A DNA stretch of 64,000 nucleotides from Actinocrispum wychmicini (GTDB taxonomy: Bacteria; Actinomycetota; Actinomycetes; Mycobacteriales; Pseudonocardiaceae): positions 62,001-126,000 of the forward strand of contig NZ_SLWS01000016.1 in assembly GCF_004345645.1 (NCBI RefSeq), in the 5' to 3' direction. A model generated the notes under the pieces. That model worked only from the letters and a program-made list of their open reading frames with translations. It did not search any database and was not told the origin of the DNA. The position numbers were made by a program, and so were the translations under genes. Below are positions 25,395 through 35,661 of this stretch, one piece after another (the first letter of the stretch is position 1; every line of letters begins with the position of its first letter).

Positions 25395-26636
25395 GTGACT
25401 CAAGCCGCCCCCGACCGGCTGCGTGCCACTGCCGGGGTGTTCCCGGGCATGGCCGCGATGCTGGGGGCGGGGCTGCTGGTCGGGCTGGCACCGGCGTCCG
25501 CCGCGGCCGGTCGCTGGCTGATCGCCGGGATCGTGCTGGCCTTCCTGGCCGCGTTATGCGGCGCCTTGTCCACGTCGGACCAGTCGCGCCGGTTCGCCGG
25601 GGTGGGCGGCGGCTACCTGTACACCCGCCATCAGTTGGGGGTGCTGCCCGGCCGGATGGCCGGCAGTGTCGCACTTGTCGGCCGGATCTGCGCCGGCGCG
25701 GCCGTCGCGGGCACGTTCGGGGTGTACGTCGTGCCGCACCATCCGGTGATCGCCGCGATCGTCATGGTGGCCGCCGGCACGGTCCTGGACGCGTCGGGCT
25801 TCCGGCCGTCGCGCATGCTGGTCATGAGCGTGGTGATCTTCGTCGTCGCGGTGTTCGCGATCGTCGTGGTGGCGTGTTTCGCGATCGCGCCGCCGCCCGC
25901 GCTGCCGCTGCCGGCGGACGTGCCCGGTGCGGACGACGCCTCCGGGCTGCTCACCGCCGCCGGTGCGATGTTCTTCGCGTTCCTCGGGTTCGAGCACGTG
26001 ACGTCCACGAACGAACGCGTGTACACGATCCACCAGTCCCGGGTGGCGATCCCGGTGATCCTGACGGTCACCCTCGGCGCGGGTGTGGCCCTCGGCGTCG
26101 CGGCCCTGCGCCAGCTCGGCGGAGGCAGGCTCGCGTTGTCACCGCGGCCGTTGTACGACGCGCTCATCGCCGCTGACGCCGCGTCGCTGACGCCGCTTAT
26201 CACCGCCGCCGCGGCCGTCGCGACCTCGTTCGGCGTGCTCACGGCCATCGGCTCGATCCGGCGGACGCTGTCGGCCATGGCGGAGTTCTCGGACGTGCCG
26301 CCGTCGCTCGCGAACGTCGGACCGCGCGGTGTGTCCGTGCCCGCGGCCGTGCTCAGCGGGATCGCGATCGCCGGCGCGGCCGGCCTGTTGAACCCGCCGC
26401 AGGCCATCGAGGTCGCGGCCTGCCTGCTGTTGTTCTACTACGCGTTCACCAACGCCTCGGCGCGGCTGCTGATGTCCGGCCAACGTGTGTGGCCGCGGCG
26501 GTCCGCGTGTTTCGGGCTCGGTTTGTCCGTGCTCATCGGGATGAACATGTCCGTGAAGTATCTGGTAGTCGTGGTGATGGTGATGGCGGTCGGGTGCGTG
26601 TCCGGCGCGGTCTCGTCCAGGTACGCCAGAAGGTAG
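25395..26636 (+). CDS. APC-family amino acid/polyamine permease-like protein
   Basis: 413 aa with about 11-12 hydrophobic helices and the FFAFLGFEH motif in the middle, as in amino acid/polyamine/organocation transporters. GTG 25395 follows GGAAGGG at 8 nt. One TTA leucine codon (25554-25556) is in frame. The substrate cannot be told. The gap before it (25163-25394) holds an 8-bp inverted repeat (GTTCGCGT at 25245, ACGCGAAC at 25271) and no convincing gene. Confidence 0.82.
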   Translation: MTQAAPDRLRATAGVFPGMAAMLGAGLLVGLAPASAAAGRWLIAGIVLAFLAALCGALSTSDQSRRFAGVGGGYLYTRHQLGVLPGRMAGSVALVGRICAGAAVAGTFGVYVVPHHPVIAAIVMVAAGTVLDASGFRPSRMLVMSVVIFVVAVFAIVVVACFAIAPPPALPLPADVPGADDASGLLTAAGAMFFAFLGFEHVTSTNERVYTIHQSRVAIPVILTVTLGAGVALGVAALRQLGGGRLALSPRPLYDALIAADAASLTPLITAAAAVATSFGVLTAIGSIRRTLSAMAEFSDVPPSLANVGPRGVSVPAAVLSGIAIAGAAGLLNPPQAIEVAACLLLFYYAFTNASARLLMSGQRVWPRRSACFGLGLSVLIGMNMSVKYLVVVVMVMAVGCVSGAVSSRYARR

Positions 26637-26682
26637 TGACCCGAAGACAAGTGAACTCGACCCAATCGGAGGGGTTTTCGGC

Positions 26683-27138
26683 ATGCTGCGGGATTTACTG
26701 CTTCTCGGCCACATCGGGTTCGCCATCATCTGGATAGGCAGCCAGATCGGCATGCACGTACTCGCCATGCGCGTTCTCAAGGCGTCGCCGCAACGGCAGA
26801 TGGACTACATCGACGACGTCGAATGGCTCGGCAACCGGCTGCAGGGCCCGGCCTCCTTCATGGTGCTGATCTTCGGCGTGCTGCTGGTCATCACCGACCC
26901 GATCCCGGCACAGACCCTGTTCGTCATCTTCGGTGTCCTTGGCTGGGTGGTCGTGATGGGGATCGCGACCCAGTACCTGGTCCGGCAGACCAAGCAGATC
27001 CGTGCACTGGCCGGCCAGCACGGCATCGAGGCGCCGGACGTGCAGGCGAAGATCAAGACAGTGTTGCGGGTGTCCTGGTTCGAATCGATCCTGCTGCTGC
27101 TCATCGTCTTCAACATGATCGCGAAACCGACGCTGTAA
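26683..27138 (+). CDS. DUF2269 integral membrane protein
   Basis: 151 aa with four hydrophobic helices and the opening LLLLGHIGFAIIWIGSQI that typifies DUF2269 proteins. The biochemical role of the family is unknown. ATG 26683 follows GGAGGGG. The aminomethyltransferase gene starts 12 bp after its stop, suggesting co-transcription. Confidence 0.82.
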   Translation: MLRDLLLLGHIGFAIIWIGSQIGMHVLAMRVLKASPQRQMDYIDDVEWLGNRLQGPASFMVLIFGVLLVITDPIPAQTLFVIFGVLGWVVVMGIATQYLVRQTKQIRALAGQHGIEAPDVQAKIKTVLRVSWFESILLLLIVFNMIAKPTL

Positions 27139-27149
27139 CGTCTCCGCCC

Positions 27150-28235
27150 GTGAGTGACCTTCAGCGTGGGCCCTTGTACGACCTGCAAGCCGGCCTTGAT
27201 GCCACCTTCGCCCCGTTCGGGGGCTGGGAGATGCCGATCCAGTACAAGACCGGCGTGGTCGCCGAGCACACGGCGGTCCGCGAGGCGGTCGGCGTCTTCG
27301 ACGTGTCCCACCTCGGCAAGGTCCGGGTCGCCGGGCCGGGCGCGGCCGAGTTCCTGAACAAGTGCTTCACCAACGACCTGAACCGCATCAAGCCCGGCAA
27401 GGCGCAGTACACGTTCTGCTGCACCGACACCGGCGGCACGGTCGACGACCTCATCCAGTACCTGGTGAGCCCGGAGGACGTGTTCCTCGTACCGAACGCG
27501 GCGAACACCGCGGAGGTCGCGCGGATGCTCATCGAGGCCGCGCCGGACGACATCTCCGTCACCGACGAGCACCGCGAACACGCCGTGCTGGCCGTGCAGG
27601 GTCCGCGCTCGGCTGAACTGCTCACCGCCCTCGGGTTGCCCACTGAACTGGACTACATGGCATACGTGGACGCCGAGTGGCGGGACGTGCACGTCCGTGT
27701 ATGCCGTACCGGATACACCGGTGAGCACGGCTACGAACTGATCCCGCGTTGGGAAGACGCGGCCGCGCTGTGGGCGGCGCTGACCGATGCCGGCGCCGTC
27801 CCATGTGGACTGGGCGCACGCGACACGCTCCGCACCGAGATGGGCTACCCGCTGCACGGACACGAGTTGTCCCTGGACATCAGCCCGGTGCAGGCGTTGT
27901 CGACGTGGGCGATCGGCTGGAAGAAGCCGGAGTTCTGGGGCCGCGAGGCGATGCTGGCCGAACGGGAGAACCCGACGAGTCGCATGCGCTGCCTGCGCGC
28001 GGTCGAACGCGGCGTGCCGCGTGCCGAGATGACTGTGCTCGACTCGGCCGGCACGGCGATCGGCGTGACCACGTCGGGCACGTTCTCGCCGACGTTGAAG
28101 ACCGGTATCGGGCTGGCGCTCATCGACGTCAGCGCCGGCGTCGAACCCGGCTCGGAGGTCGTGCTGGACGTTCGTGGCCGTCGGTTGCGCTGCGAGATCG
28201 TCAAGGCCCCGTTCGTGGCGTCGCACGTCCGATAG
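27150..28235 (+). CDS. gcvT: Aminomethyltransferase (glycine cleavage T protein)
   Basis: 361 aa. It transfers the methylene group from GcvH to tetrahydrofolate. GcvT landmarks include FGGWEMPIQY, GVFDVSHLGK, the folate-site aspartate region, RTGYTGEHGYEL and GLGARDTLRTEMGYPLHGHEL. GTG 27150 is used; it lacks a clear ribosome-binding site and may be translated by coupling to the gene just upstream. No gcvH or gcvP is in the window. Confidence 0.93.
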   Translation: MSDLQRGPLYDLQAGLDATFAPFGGWEMPIQYKTGVVAEHTAVREAVGVFDVSHLGKVRVAGPGAAEFLNKCFTNDLNRIKPGKAQYTFCCTDTGGTVDDLIQYLVSPEDVFLVPNAANTAEVARMLIEAAPDDISVTDEHREHAVLAVQGPRSAELLTALGLPTELDYMAYVDAEWRDVHVRVCRTGYTGEHGYELIPRWEDAAALWAALTDAGAVPCGLGARDTLRTEMGYPLHGHELSLDISPVQALSTWAIGWKKPEFWGREAMLAERENPTSRMRCLRAVERGVPRAEMTVLDSAGTAIGVTTSGTFSPTLKTGIGLALIDVSAGVEPGSEVVLDVRGRRLRCEIVKAPFVASHVR

Positions 28236-28243
28236 GTGACCCT

Positions 28244-28265
28244 GGGGCGGGCCACCGCCCGCCCC
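28244..28265. terminator. GC hairpin between convergent gcvT and small membrane protein genes
   Basis: A perfect 9-bp stem, GGGGCGGGC, with loop CACC, sits 8 bp past the gcvT stop and 5 bp from the stop of the opposite gene. It can serve both strands. Confidence 0.65.
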
Positions 28266-28270
28266 TGCCC

Positions 28271-28558
28271 CTACATGATCACTATCGCGACCACCAGCAG
28301 GATCGCGACGAGCACGGAGGTGAGCACGAAGGGGCCGTTCTGCACGTCCCGCGGGAAGAACTTCCCGTGCTTGCGGCGCCACCACACGGCCCACCAGATG
28401 CCGCCGCCGATGGCCAGGATCACGCCGAACACGTCCACCCAGATGTAGCCGACCAGGCCGGCGAGGCCCAGGCCGAGTGGCATCATGGCGCCGACGGCGG
28501 CCGCGCGGAAGTCCGAGCCCAAGCCCGCTGAAACGCTGTTCTCAAGGGTGTCTGACAC
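28271..28558 (-). CDS. Small membrane protein
   Basis: 95 aa with two or three hydrophobic helices (LGLGLAGLVGYIWVDVFGVI and a C-terminal one) separated by the basic WWRRKHGKFFPRD loop. No family recognised. GTG 28558 (MSDTLENSV) is the likely start; longer versions run into the ilvE promoter. Its promoter and that of the divergent ilvE share the 74-bp gap. Confidence 0.68.
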   Translation of the reverse strand: MSDTLENSVSAGLGSDFRAAAVGAMMPLGLGLAGLVGYIWVDVFGVILAIGGGIWWAVWWRRKHGKFFPRDVQNGPFVLTSVLVAILLVVAIVIM

Positions 28559-28632
28559 GGTTACCCATAGTAGGACGTCCGATCCTCGGGAAGGCGATTT
28601 TCTCGGGACGAAACGACGACTACCGTGCACCC

Positions 28633-29729
<1,097 letters not shown>

Positions 29730-29733
<4 letters not shown>

Positions 29734-30434
29734 ACGCTCGCGGCCACCAGTACCAGAGTTGTGGTGAGTTCACAGGCGGCGCCAAGAACGTCGCCTGTGA
29801 TCCCACCGAGGCGCCTGCGCGTGTGCGCCGTGAAGACGACCAGCCCGACCGCGGCGACGGCGACGGCGAGCGGACCTTGCCAGAGCCGTTCCGGGACGGT
29901 CGGGATAGCGGCGCTGAACAGCAGCACGAACCAGCAGATCGGCACCAGCACCGGCTGTGAGCCCGCGACCAGCGCGCCCAGGCCGTCGGGTCGAGCCGCG
30001 CGGACACCTTCGCGGCAGCACCACGAGAAAGCCGCCCGGCCGGCGGTGAACGCGACCACGATGAGTCCCCAGTGGACGGTCGCGATCGCGGTGGCCTGCA
30101 GGCCGATGGTGACGACCAGCGTCACGACCGCGAACGCGCCGACCCCGCCGTCCTTCATCACCGCGAGAGCCCGTTCCGGCGGTCCGTAGCAGCCGAGCCC
30201 GTCCGCGGTGTCCGCCAAGCCGTCGAGATGCATCCCCCGCGTCGCCAGCGCCACCACACCCACGCACAGCAGCCCCCCGAGCAGCCCGTGCACGCCCTGC
30301 ATGACCGCGGCCACAAGCCCGCCGAGCACCACGCCGACCAGAGGCGCGAGCGCGATGGCCCGCCGGGCAGCCGCCCGGTCGACCGCGTCCACCCGCAACG
30401 GCAACACGGTCAACCACGAAAACGCCACCTTCAC
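29730..30434 (-). CDS. cobS: Adenosylcobinamide-GDP ribazoletransferase (cobalamin synthase)
   Basis: About 234 aa, membrane-embedded. It joins adenosylcobinamide-GDP to alpha-ribazole. The family signature HLDGLADTADGLG is present, with six or so hydrophobic helices. GTG 30434 is chosen because GGAG lies 9 nt upstream; ATG 30452 would add six residues. Last gene of the cobU-cobT-cobS series. Confidence 0.92.
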
Positions 30435-30525
30435 AGCGCCACACTCCACCATTTCGGACGTCGTGTCGCCTTGTCGGTGGCTCTCCTCAGCTGCGTCGCA
30501 CCGACCGGCTGATCCTCGCGTGGGC

Positions 30526-31611
30526 TTACTCGGCGGTGGACACGCCGGCGTCGTCGGTGGTTGTGGTGTCGGCGGTGTCGGTGGCCGTCGACACCCCGGC
30601 GTCGTCGAAGGTGGCCATTTCGGCCAGGATCCGGGTGGCCATCGCGACGATGGGCAGTGCCGTCACCGCGCCGGAGCCTTCGCCGAGGCGCATCCCCATG
30701 TCCAGGATCGGCTCCAGGTTGAGCTGTTCCAGGGTCAGCTTGTGGGCGGGCTCGGTGGAGCGGTGGCCGGCGACCCACCACATCTTCGCGCCCGGCGCGA
30801 GTTCCTCGGCCACGAGCGCGGCGGCGCCGGACACGACACCGTCCAGGATCACCGGGGTTTTGCGGATCGCGGCCTGGGCGAGGAACGCGGCCATGGCGGC
30901 GATGTCGGCACCGGCGGCGGTCCGCAGCAGCTGCTTCGGGTCCGCGCTCACTTTCCGGGCACGACGCAGCGCGTCCCGGATCGCGGCGGTCTTGCGCATC
31001 CACGTCTGGTCGTCGATCCCGGTGCCGCGGCCGACGACGGCGACTGGTTCGGCTCCGGTGAGCGCGGCCACGAGCACGGCCGCCGGGGTGGTGTTGCCGA
31101 TCCCCATGTCGCCCGCGACGAGCAGGTCCGCGCCGGCGTCCACCTCCTCGTCCGCGATGGCCTTGCCGGCTTCGAGCGCCTTGGTCAGCTCGTCCTCGGT
31201 GAGCGCGTCCTCCCGGTCGATCGATCCGGACCCGGACCGGACCTTCGACTTCGAGACCTCGGCGGACGTGTCGGCGGCGACGGACATGTCGACCACCCGC
31301 ACGGTCGCACCCGCGGTCGCGGCCAGCACGTTCACCGCGGCGCCGCCGGCCAGGAAGTTGCCGACCATCTGGGCGGTGACCTCCGGTGGGTACGCCGACA
31401 CGCCGTGCGCGGCGACACCGTGGTCACCGGCGAACACGACCACGCGGGGCCGGGTGAACGGCTTCGGCGGGCACACACCCTGGCACGACGCCACCCACAC
31501 GCCCAGCTCCTCCAGCCGGCCGAGCGCGCCGGCCGGTTTGGTCAGCCGGTCCTGCCGGGCGAGCGCGTCCTGCTTGGCCGATTCGTCAGGGGGCGACACG
31601 TTCGAGAACAC
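30526..31611 (-). CDS. cobT: Nicotinate-nucleotide:dimethylbenzimidazole phosphoribosyltransferase
   Basis: About 361 aa. It makes alpha-ribazole phosphate for the lower ligand of B12. Motifs include FAGDHGVAAHGVSAYP, GDMGIGNTTPA, and GMRLGEGSGA with the catalytic Glu. GTG 31611 follows AGAGG at 8 nt. The last 25 or so residues form an unusual Asp/Thr/Ala tail containing DDAGVSTA twice. That tail is not part of the enzyme fold. There is no room for a B12 riboswitch upstream of cobU. Confidence 0.93.
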   Translation of the reverse strand: MFSNVSPPDESAKQDALARQDRLTKPAGALGRLEELGVWVASCQGVCPPKPFTRPRVVVFAGDHGVAAHGVSAYPPEVTAQMVGNFLAGGAAVNVLAATAGATVRVVDMSVAADTSAEVSKSKVRSGSGSIDREDALTEDELTKALEAGKAIADEEVDAGADLLVAGDMGIGNTTPAAVLVAALTGAEPVAVVGRGTGIDDQTWMRKTAAIRDALRRARKVSADPKQLLRTAAGADIAAMAAFLAQAAIRKTPVILDGVVSGAAALVAEELAPGAKMWWVAGHRSTEPAHKLTLEQLNLEPILDMGMRLGEGSGAVTALPIVAMATRILAEMATFDDAGVSTATDTADTTTTDDAGVSTAE

Positions 31612-31625
31612 CCAGCAACCTCTTT

Positions 31626-32153
31626 TCAACGCAACCGCAGCGGGATTCCGGCCACGAGCAGGAGTACCTCGTCGCAACGTTGCGCCAACGCGGCATTGAG
31701 GGCGCCGAGCTCGTCCCGGAAGAGCCTGCCAGAGCGGGTGGGCGGCACAACCCCCAGGCCGACCTCGGCCGAGACCAGCACGATCCGCGCCTCGGTCGCG
31801 GCGACCGCCTCCACCAGGAACGCGCCCTCCCGGCGAACCAGGTCGAGACCCGCGCCCGCCCAGGCACCCGCGGCGTCCATCACCCCGGTCAGCCAGGTGG
31901 CGACGTCGTCGACGAGGGTCGGCCCCCGCGCGGCCCGGACGACGTCCGCCAGCTCCCGTGTGGCTTCGACCGTGCGCCACGTGTACGGGCGGCGGGCGAT
32001 GTGCGCGTCGATCCGCGCGGTCCACTCCGGGTCGTCCGGATCACGCCGGCCGGTGGCGACGTACGTCACGTCGTCGTCCGCCGGTAACAGCCCCTCGGCG
32101 TGCGCCGACTTGCCGGACCTCGCCCCGCCCAGCACCAATGTCCTGCGGCTCAC
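31626..32153 (-). CDS. cobU: Adenosylcobinamide kinase / guanylyltransferase
   Basis: 175 aa bifunctional enzyme that phosphorylates and then guanylylates adenosylcobinamide. P-loop GGARSGKS is at the N-terminus, and the ATGRRDPDDPEW and TWLTG segments are typical. cobT starts 14 bp after its stop, so cobU-cobT are co-transcribed. Confidence 0.93.
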   Translation of the reverse strand: MSRRTLVLGGARSGKSAHAEGLLPADDDVTYVATGRRDPDDPEWTARIDAHIARRPYTWRTVEATRELADVVRAARGPTLVDDVATWLTGVMDAAGAWAGAGLDLVRREGAFLVEAVAATEARIVLVSAEVGLGVVPPTRSGRLFRDELGALNAALAQRCDEVLLLVAGIPLRLR

Positions 32154-32215
32154 ATGTCCCTCGAAGTCGCTGGTGACTTAGCCTCTTGCCAAAGTTATCC
32201 GGTCTGGGAGTACAC

Positions 32216-32416
32216 GTGGACTATCGATGGCGTTGCCAGGACGCGGCCGGCCGCGACATCCCTGGCGAGGAGACCCATTTCGCCAGCCAGACACACGCCG
32301 AGGACTGGCTGCGGGCCACCTGGTCGGACCTGCTCGCGGCAGGCGTCGACCGGGTGACCCTGTTGCACGGCGAAGCCGAGGTGTACGGCCCGATGAGCCT
32401 GCACCCCGTCGACTAG
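32216..32416 (+). CDS. Small conserved protein (66 aa)
   Basis: GTG 32216 follows CTGGGAG closely. The short acidic protein begins MDYRWRCQDAAGRD and ends with VYGPMSLHPVD. It resembles a small protein recurrent in actinobacteria. No function is known. It is divergent from cobU, with only 62 bp between the starts. Confidence 0.7.
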   Translation: MDYRWRCQDAAGRDIPGEETHFASQTHAEDWLRATWSDLLAAGVDRVTLLHGEAEVYGPMSLHPVD

Positions 32417-32420
32417 GCGG

Positions 32421-33407
32421 CTACGGGACCACGGTGAGCCGGGGGTCGGTGGTCACCACGTCCTCGAGCACCGCGTCGATCTTGTCCAGCAGGCCGCGTT
32501 CCAGGACCACGCCGGCCGCTTTGACGTTCTCCTTGACCTGTTCGGGACGGGAGGCGCCGATGATCGCGGAGGCCACGTTCTGGTTCTGCAGGACCCAGGC
32601 GACCGCCAGCTGGGCCAGGGTCAGGTCGGCCTCGGCGGCGAGCGGCTTCAGCTGCTGGACGCGTTCCAGCACGTCATCCCGCAGGTACCGGGCCACGAAG
32701 TTCTTGCCCGACGGGTCCGTCGCCCGCGACCCCTCGGGGACTGGCTGGCCAGGCAGGTACTTGCCGGTCAGCACGCCCTGCGCGATCGGCGAGAACACGA
32801 CCTGGCCGAGGCCTTCCCGTTCGGACGCCGGCACGACCTGGGACTCGATCACCCGCCACAGCATGGAGTACTGGGGCTGGTTGGAGATGAACGGCACGTT
32901 GAGCTCACGGGCCAGCGCGGCACCCCGGGTGATCTGCTCGCCCGTCCACTCCGAGACGCCGATGTACAGCACCTTGCCCTGCCGGACCAGGTCGGCGAAC
33001 GCCAGCATGGTCTCCTCAAGCGGGACCGTGCGGTCGAACCGGTGCGCCTGGTAGACGTCGATGTAGTCGGTCTGCAGCCGCTTCAACGAGGCGTGCGCGG
33101 ACTCGATGACGTGTTTGCGGCCGAGGCCGCGGTCGTTCGGGCCGCCGGGGCCGGTCGGCCAGTAGAGCTTGGTGAGGATCTCCAGGCTCTCCCGCCGCTG
33201 GCCGGCGAGCGCCCGGCCCAGCACCGACTCCGCCTTGGTGTTGGCGTAGACGTCGGCGGTGTCGAAGGTGGTGATGCCGGCGTCGAGCGCGGCCCGCACA
33301 CAGGCGTGCGCCTGCTCCTCCTCGACCTGCGAACCGTGGGTGATCCAGTTGCCGTACGAGATCTCACTGACCGACAGCCCGCTGCGGCCAAGTCGACGAA
33401 ACTCCAT
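32421..33407 (-). CDS. Aldo/keto reductase
   Basis: 328 aa (beta/alpha)8 NADPH reductase of the potassium-channel-beta/YghZ-like group. The tetrad is visible: Asp and Tyr in DTADVYAN, Lys in LTKLYW, and His in VYQAHRFD. The C-terminal cofactor segment SAIIGASRPEQV is typical. The physiological substrate is unknown. Its stop lies 4 bp from that of the convergent 66-aa protein gene. Confidence 0.92.
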   Translation of the reverse strand: MEFRRLGRSGLSVSEISYGNWITHGSQVEEEQAHACVRAALDAGITTFDTADVYANTKAESVLGRALAGQRRESLEILTKLYWPTGPGGPNDRGLGRKHVIESAHASLKRLQTDYIDVYQAHRFDRTVPLEETMLAFADLVRQGKVLYIGVSEWTGEQITRGAALARELNVPFISNQPQYSMLWRVIESQVVPASEREGLGQVVFSPIAQGVLTGKYLPGQPVPEGSRATDPSGKNFVARYLRDDVLERVQQLKPLAAEADLTLAQLAVAWVLQNQNVASAIIGASRPEQVKENVKAAGVVLERGLLDKIDAVLEDVVTTDPRLTVVP

Positions 33408-33460
33408 GCGCTCAACCTAGCAACAAGTTCGCCACGCTAACGGTCTGGAACCCCGATCAC

Positions 33461-34090
33461 CTAGGGAATCGGCTGGCCCGGCCGCAGGCGCGGCTTGGGC
33501 ACCCGCAGTTTGCGGATCTGGCTGGCGCGGACGAAGGAGTACCAGCCGATGGACATGCCCCGGACCGCCTCCTTGGGGAACTTCGCCCGGACCAGCTTGG
33601 TGATCCGGCGGCCGTTCACGATCCCCTCCAGGATCATCGCCACCAGCATGATCAGGCAGAGCAGGGTGGCGTACTGCTGGATCACGAAGTTCGGCACGAG
33701 CAACGCCACGAACACCAGGATCGCCAGCGGCATGAACAGGCCGAGCAGGTTGCGGCGGGTGTCCACGACGTCCCGCACGTACGCCTTCAGCGGGCCGCGG
33801 TCGCGGGGCATCAGGTACTGGTCGTCGCCGGCCATCATCCGCTCACGGCGCTCGCGGGCCGCGGCCCGGCGCTCGCCCTTGTTGCCGCGGTTGCGGCGCA
33901 GGGCCTCGCGGGTGGTCTTCGGCGCGGGCGCCACCGGACCCCGTTTCCGCGGCTCGGCGTCCCGGCGCTTCGGCGTCGGGCGGCCCTTGCCGGCGGTGTA
34001 TCCCTTGGTTGTGGGTTCCTCGACCGCCGGCGCCTCCTCTTCGGGAGTGGCGTCGGCGTTGTCTGACGTGTTGCGGCGTAGGAACCTCAC
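33461..34090 (-). CDS. DUF3043 membrane protein
   Basis: 209 aa. A long basic, Pro-rich cytoplasmic N-terminus (with KGRPTPKRRDAEPRKRGPV) precedes two hydrophobic helices (about 113-160) and a basic C-terminus. This layout is diagnostic of DUF3043, an actinobacteria-specific family without known function. It is usually found beside the glycerate kinase and Fe-S carrier genes, as here. Confidence 0.88.
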   Translation of the reverse strand: MRFLRRNTSDNADATPEEEAPAVEEPTTKGYTAGKGRPTPKRRDAEPRKRGPVAPAPKTTREALRRNRGNKGERRAAARERRERMMAGDDQYLMPRDRGPLKAYVRDVVDTRRNLLGLFMPLAILVFVALLVPNFVIQQYATLLCLIMLVAMILEGIVNGRRITKLVRAKFPKEAVRGMSIGWYSFVRASQIRKLRVPKPRLRPGQPIP

Positions 34091-34146
34091 GATACGTAGA
34101 TTATGACAAGCCCTGATGGGATGGTTCAGCGGATACGCTGCGATCC

Positions 34147-35160
34147 GTGCGCGTACTGATTGCTCCTGACTGTTTCGGCGGCACGCTGACCGCCCCGGAG
34201 GCCGCCCAGGCCATGGCCGACGGCTGGCGGGCGGCCGCCCCGGCGGACGAACTCGTGCTCAGGCCGTTGACCGACGGCGGCCCCGGCTTCGTGGACGTGC
34301 TGCACACGGTGCTCGGCGGCACCCTGCACACGGTGACCGTGACCGGTCCGCTCGGCGAGCCGGTGACCGCCACCTGGCTGGAGCACGAGGGCACCGGGTA
34401 CGTCGAGTCGGCTCAGGCGAACGGGCTGCATCTGGTCGGAAAACCGGACCGGCGCCCGTTGGACGCCACCACGCGCGGCGTGGGCGAGCTGATGGTGGAC
34501 GCGCGGGCCGCGGGCATGGAGTCGATCGTCGTCGGCCTGGGCGGCTCGTCCACCACGGACGGCGGCAAGGGGATGCTGGAGGTCACCGGCACAGGTGACT
34601 GGCCCAAGCTGATCGCCGCGACCGACGTGGAGAACCCCCTGCTGGGCGAGCACGGCGCCGCGCACACGTTCGGGCCGCAGAAGGGCGCGTCCCCGGAGGA
34701 TGTGGCGGAGCTGGAGCGGCGGCTCGCGGCCTGGTCCGACGAGGTCGGGCCGGAGCATCGGGACAAGCCCGGCGCGGGCGCCGCGGGCGGGCTCGGATTC
34801 GGGCTGTTCCTGCTCGGCGCGACCCGAGTGTCCGGGGCCGGACTGGTCCGGGACCTGACCGGCCTTGGCCGGGCCATGGCCGACGCCCAGCTGGTGCTGA
34901 CCGGCGAGGGCAGCTTCGACTGGCAGTCGCTGCGCGGCAAGCTCGTCACGTCGGTCGCCTCGGCGGCGGCCGACCGTGGCCTGCCGTGCCTCGTCCTGGC
35001 CGGCCAGGTCAGCGTCGGCAAGCGGGAGGCCGCGGCGGCCGGGATCGAGGCGTCGTTCGCCGTGGTCGATCACGCCGGCTCGGTCGAAGCGGCGTTCGCC
35101 GACCCGGCGGGCACCCTCGCGGCCCTGGCCACGGACGTGGCGCGACAGTGGTCGGCGTGA
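34147..35160 (+). CDS. Glycerate kinase (GlxK/GarK type)
   Basis: 337 aa, somewhat shorter than the usual 370-380. The N-terminal IAPDCFGGTLTAPEAAQAMADGW replaces the common PDSFKGTLTA, so the usual lysine is a glycine. The LGGSSTTDGGKGML and GAAGGLGFGL motifs are conserved. It probably phosphorylates glycerate with ATP, but the N-terminal change and length leave the exact substrate open. Confidence 0.84.
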   Translation: MRVLIAPDCFGGTLTAPEAAQAMADGWRAAAPADELVLRPLTDGGPGFVDVLHTVLGGTLHTVTVTGPLGEPVTATWLEHEGTGYVESAQANGLHLVGKPDRRPLDATTRGVGELMVDARAAGMESIVVGLGGSSTTDGGKGMLEVTGTGDWPKLIAATDVENPLLGEHGAAHTFGPQKGASPEDVAELERRLAAWSDEVGPEHRDKPGAGAAGGLGFGLFLLGATRVSGAGLVRDLTGLGRAMADAQLVLTGEGSFDWQSLRGKLVTSVASAAADRGLPCLVLAGQVSVGKREAAAAGIEASFAVVDHAGSVEAAFADPAGTLAALATDVARQWSA

Positions 35161-35250
35161 CAGAAGCGGGCGCGTCGAAGTGTGTCACCATGGAATAGGA
35201 CACGACGGCGGTGTGTTGGCACAGCCGTAGTCGACTTCAAGAGGAGTGCC

Positions 35251-35616
35251 ATGACGACCGCGCAGGAGAACACGACCGAAGCGGCGACGACGCACGGTGT
35301 CACGCTGACCGACACTGCCGCAGGCAAGGCCAAGAGCCTGCTTGCGCAGGAAGGTCGCGACGACATGCACCTGCGTATCGCGGTGCAGCCTGGGGGCTGT
35401 GCCGGTCTGCGCTACCAGCTGTTCTTCGATGAGCGCGCGCTCGACGGCGACCTCTACCGTGACTTCGGCGGCCTGAAGGTGGCCGTGGACCGGATGAGCG
35501 CGCCGTACGTCGAGGGTGCCGTCATCGACTTCGTCGACACCATCGAGAAGCAGGGCTTCACGATCGAGAACCCGAACGCCACCGGTTCGTGCGCGTGCGG
35601 CGACTCGTTCCACTGA
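35251..35616 (+). CDS. erpA: A-type iron-sulfur cluster carrier (HesB/ErpA)
   Basis: 121 aa. The three conserved cysteines are in GGCAGLRY and the C-terminal SCACGDSF. It delivers Fe-S clusters to apo-enzymes; clients in this window could include LipA, the radical SAM protein and the Rieske protein. ATG 35251 follows GAGGAG at ideal spacing. Confidence 0.92.
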   Translation: MTTAQENTTEAATTHGVTLTDTAAGKAKSLLAQEGRDDMHLRIAVQPGGCAGLRYQLFFDERALDGDLYRDFGGLKVAVDRMSAPYVEGAVIDFVDTIEKQGFTIENPNATGSCACGDSFH

Positions 35617-35627
35617 GCACCTGACGT

Positions 35628-35661
35628 GCGAAAAGGGGCCGCTGCCGCGGCCCCTTTTCGC
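35628..35661. terminator. Bidirectional terminator after erpA
   Basis: A perfect 15-bp stem (GCGAAAAGGGGCCGC and complement) with loop TGCC. An A-run on one side and a T-run on the other make it a good intrinsic terminator for both strands. Its right arm reaches the stop codon of the opposite small gene. Confidence 0.9.

Noticed and set aside
25200..25403. Small minus-strand frame in the gap before the permease gene
   Set aside because: No ribosome-binding site, no conserved look, and it overlaps the well-supported GTG start at 25395.
32154..32215. Possible cobalamin riboswitch before cobU
   Set aside because: Only 62 bp separate the divergent starts, far too short, and no B12-box-like sequence is present.
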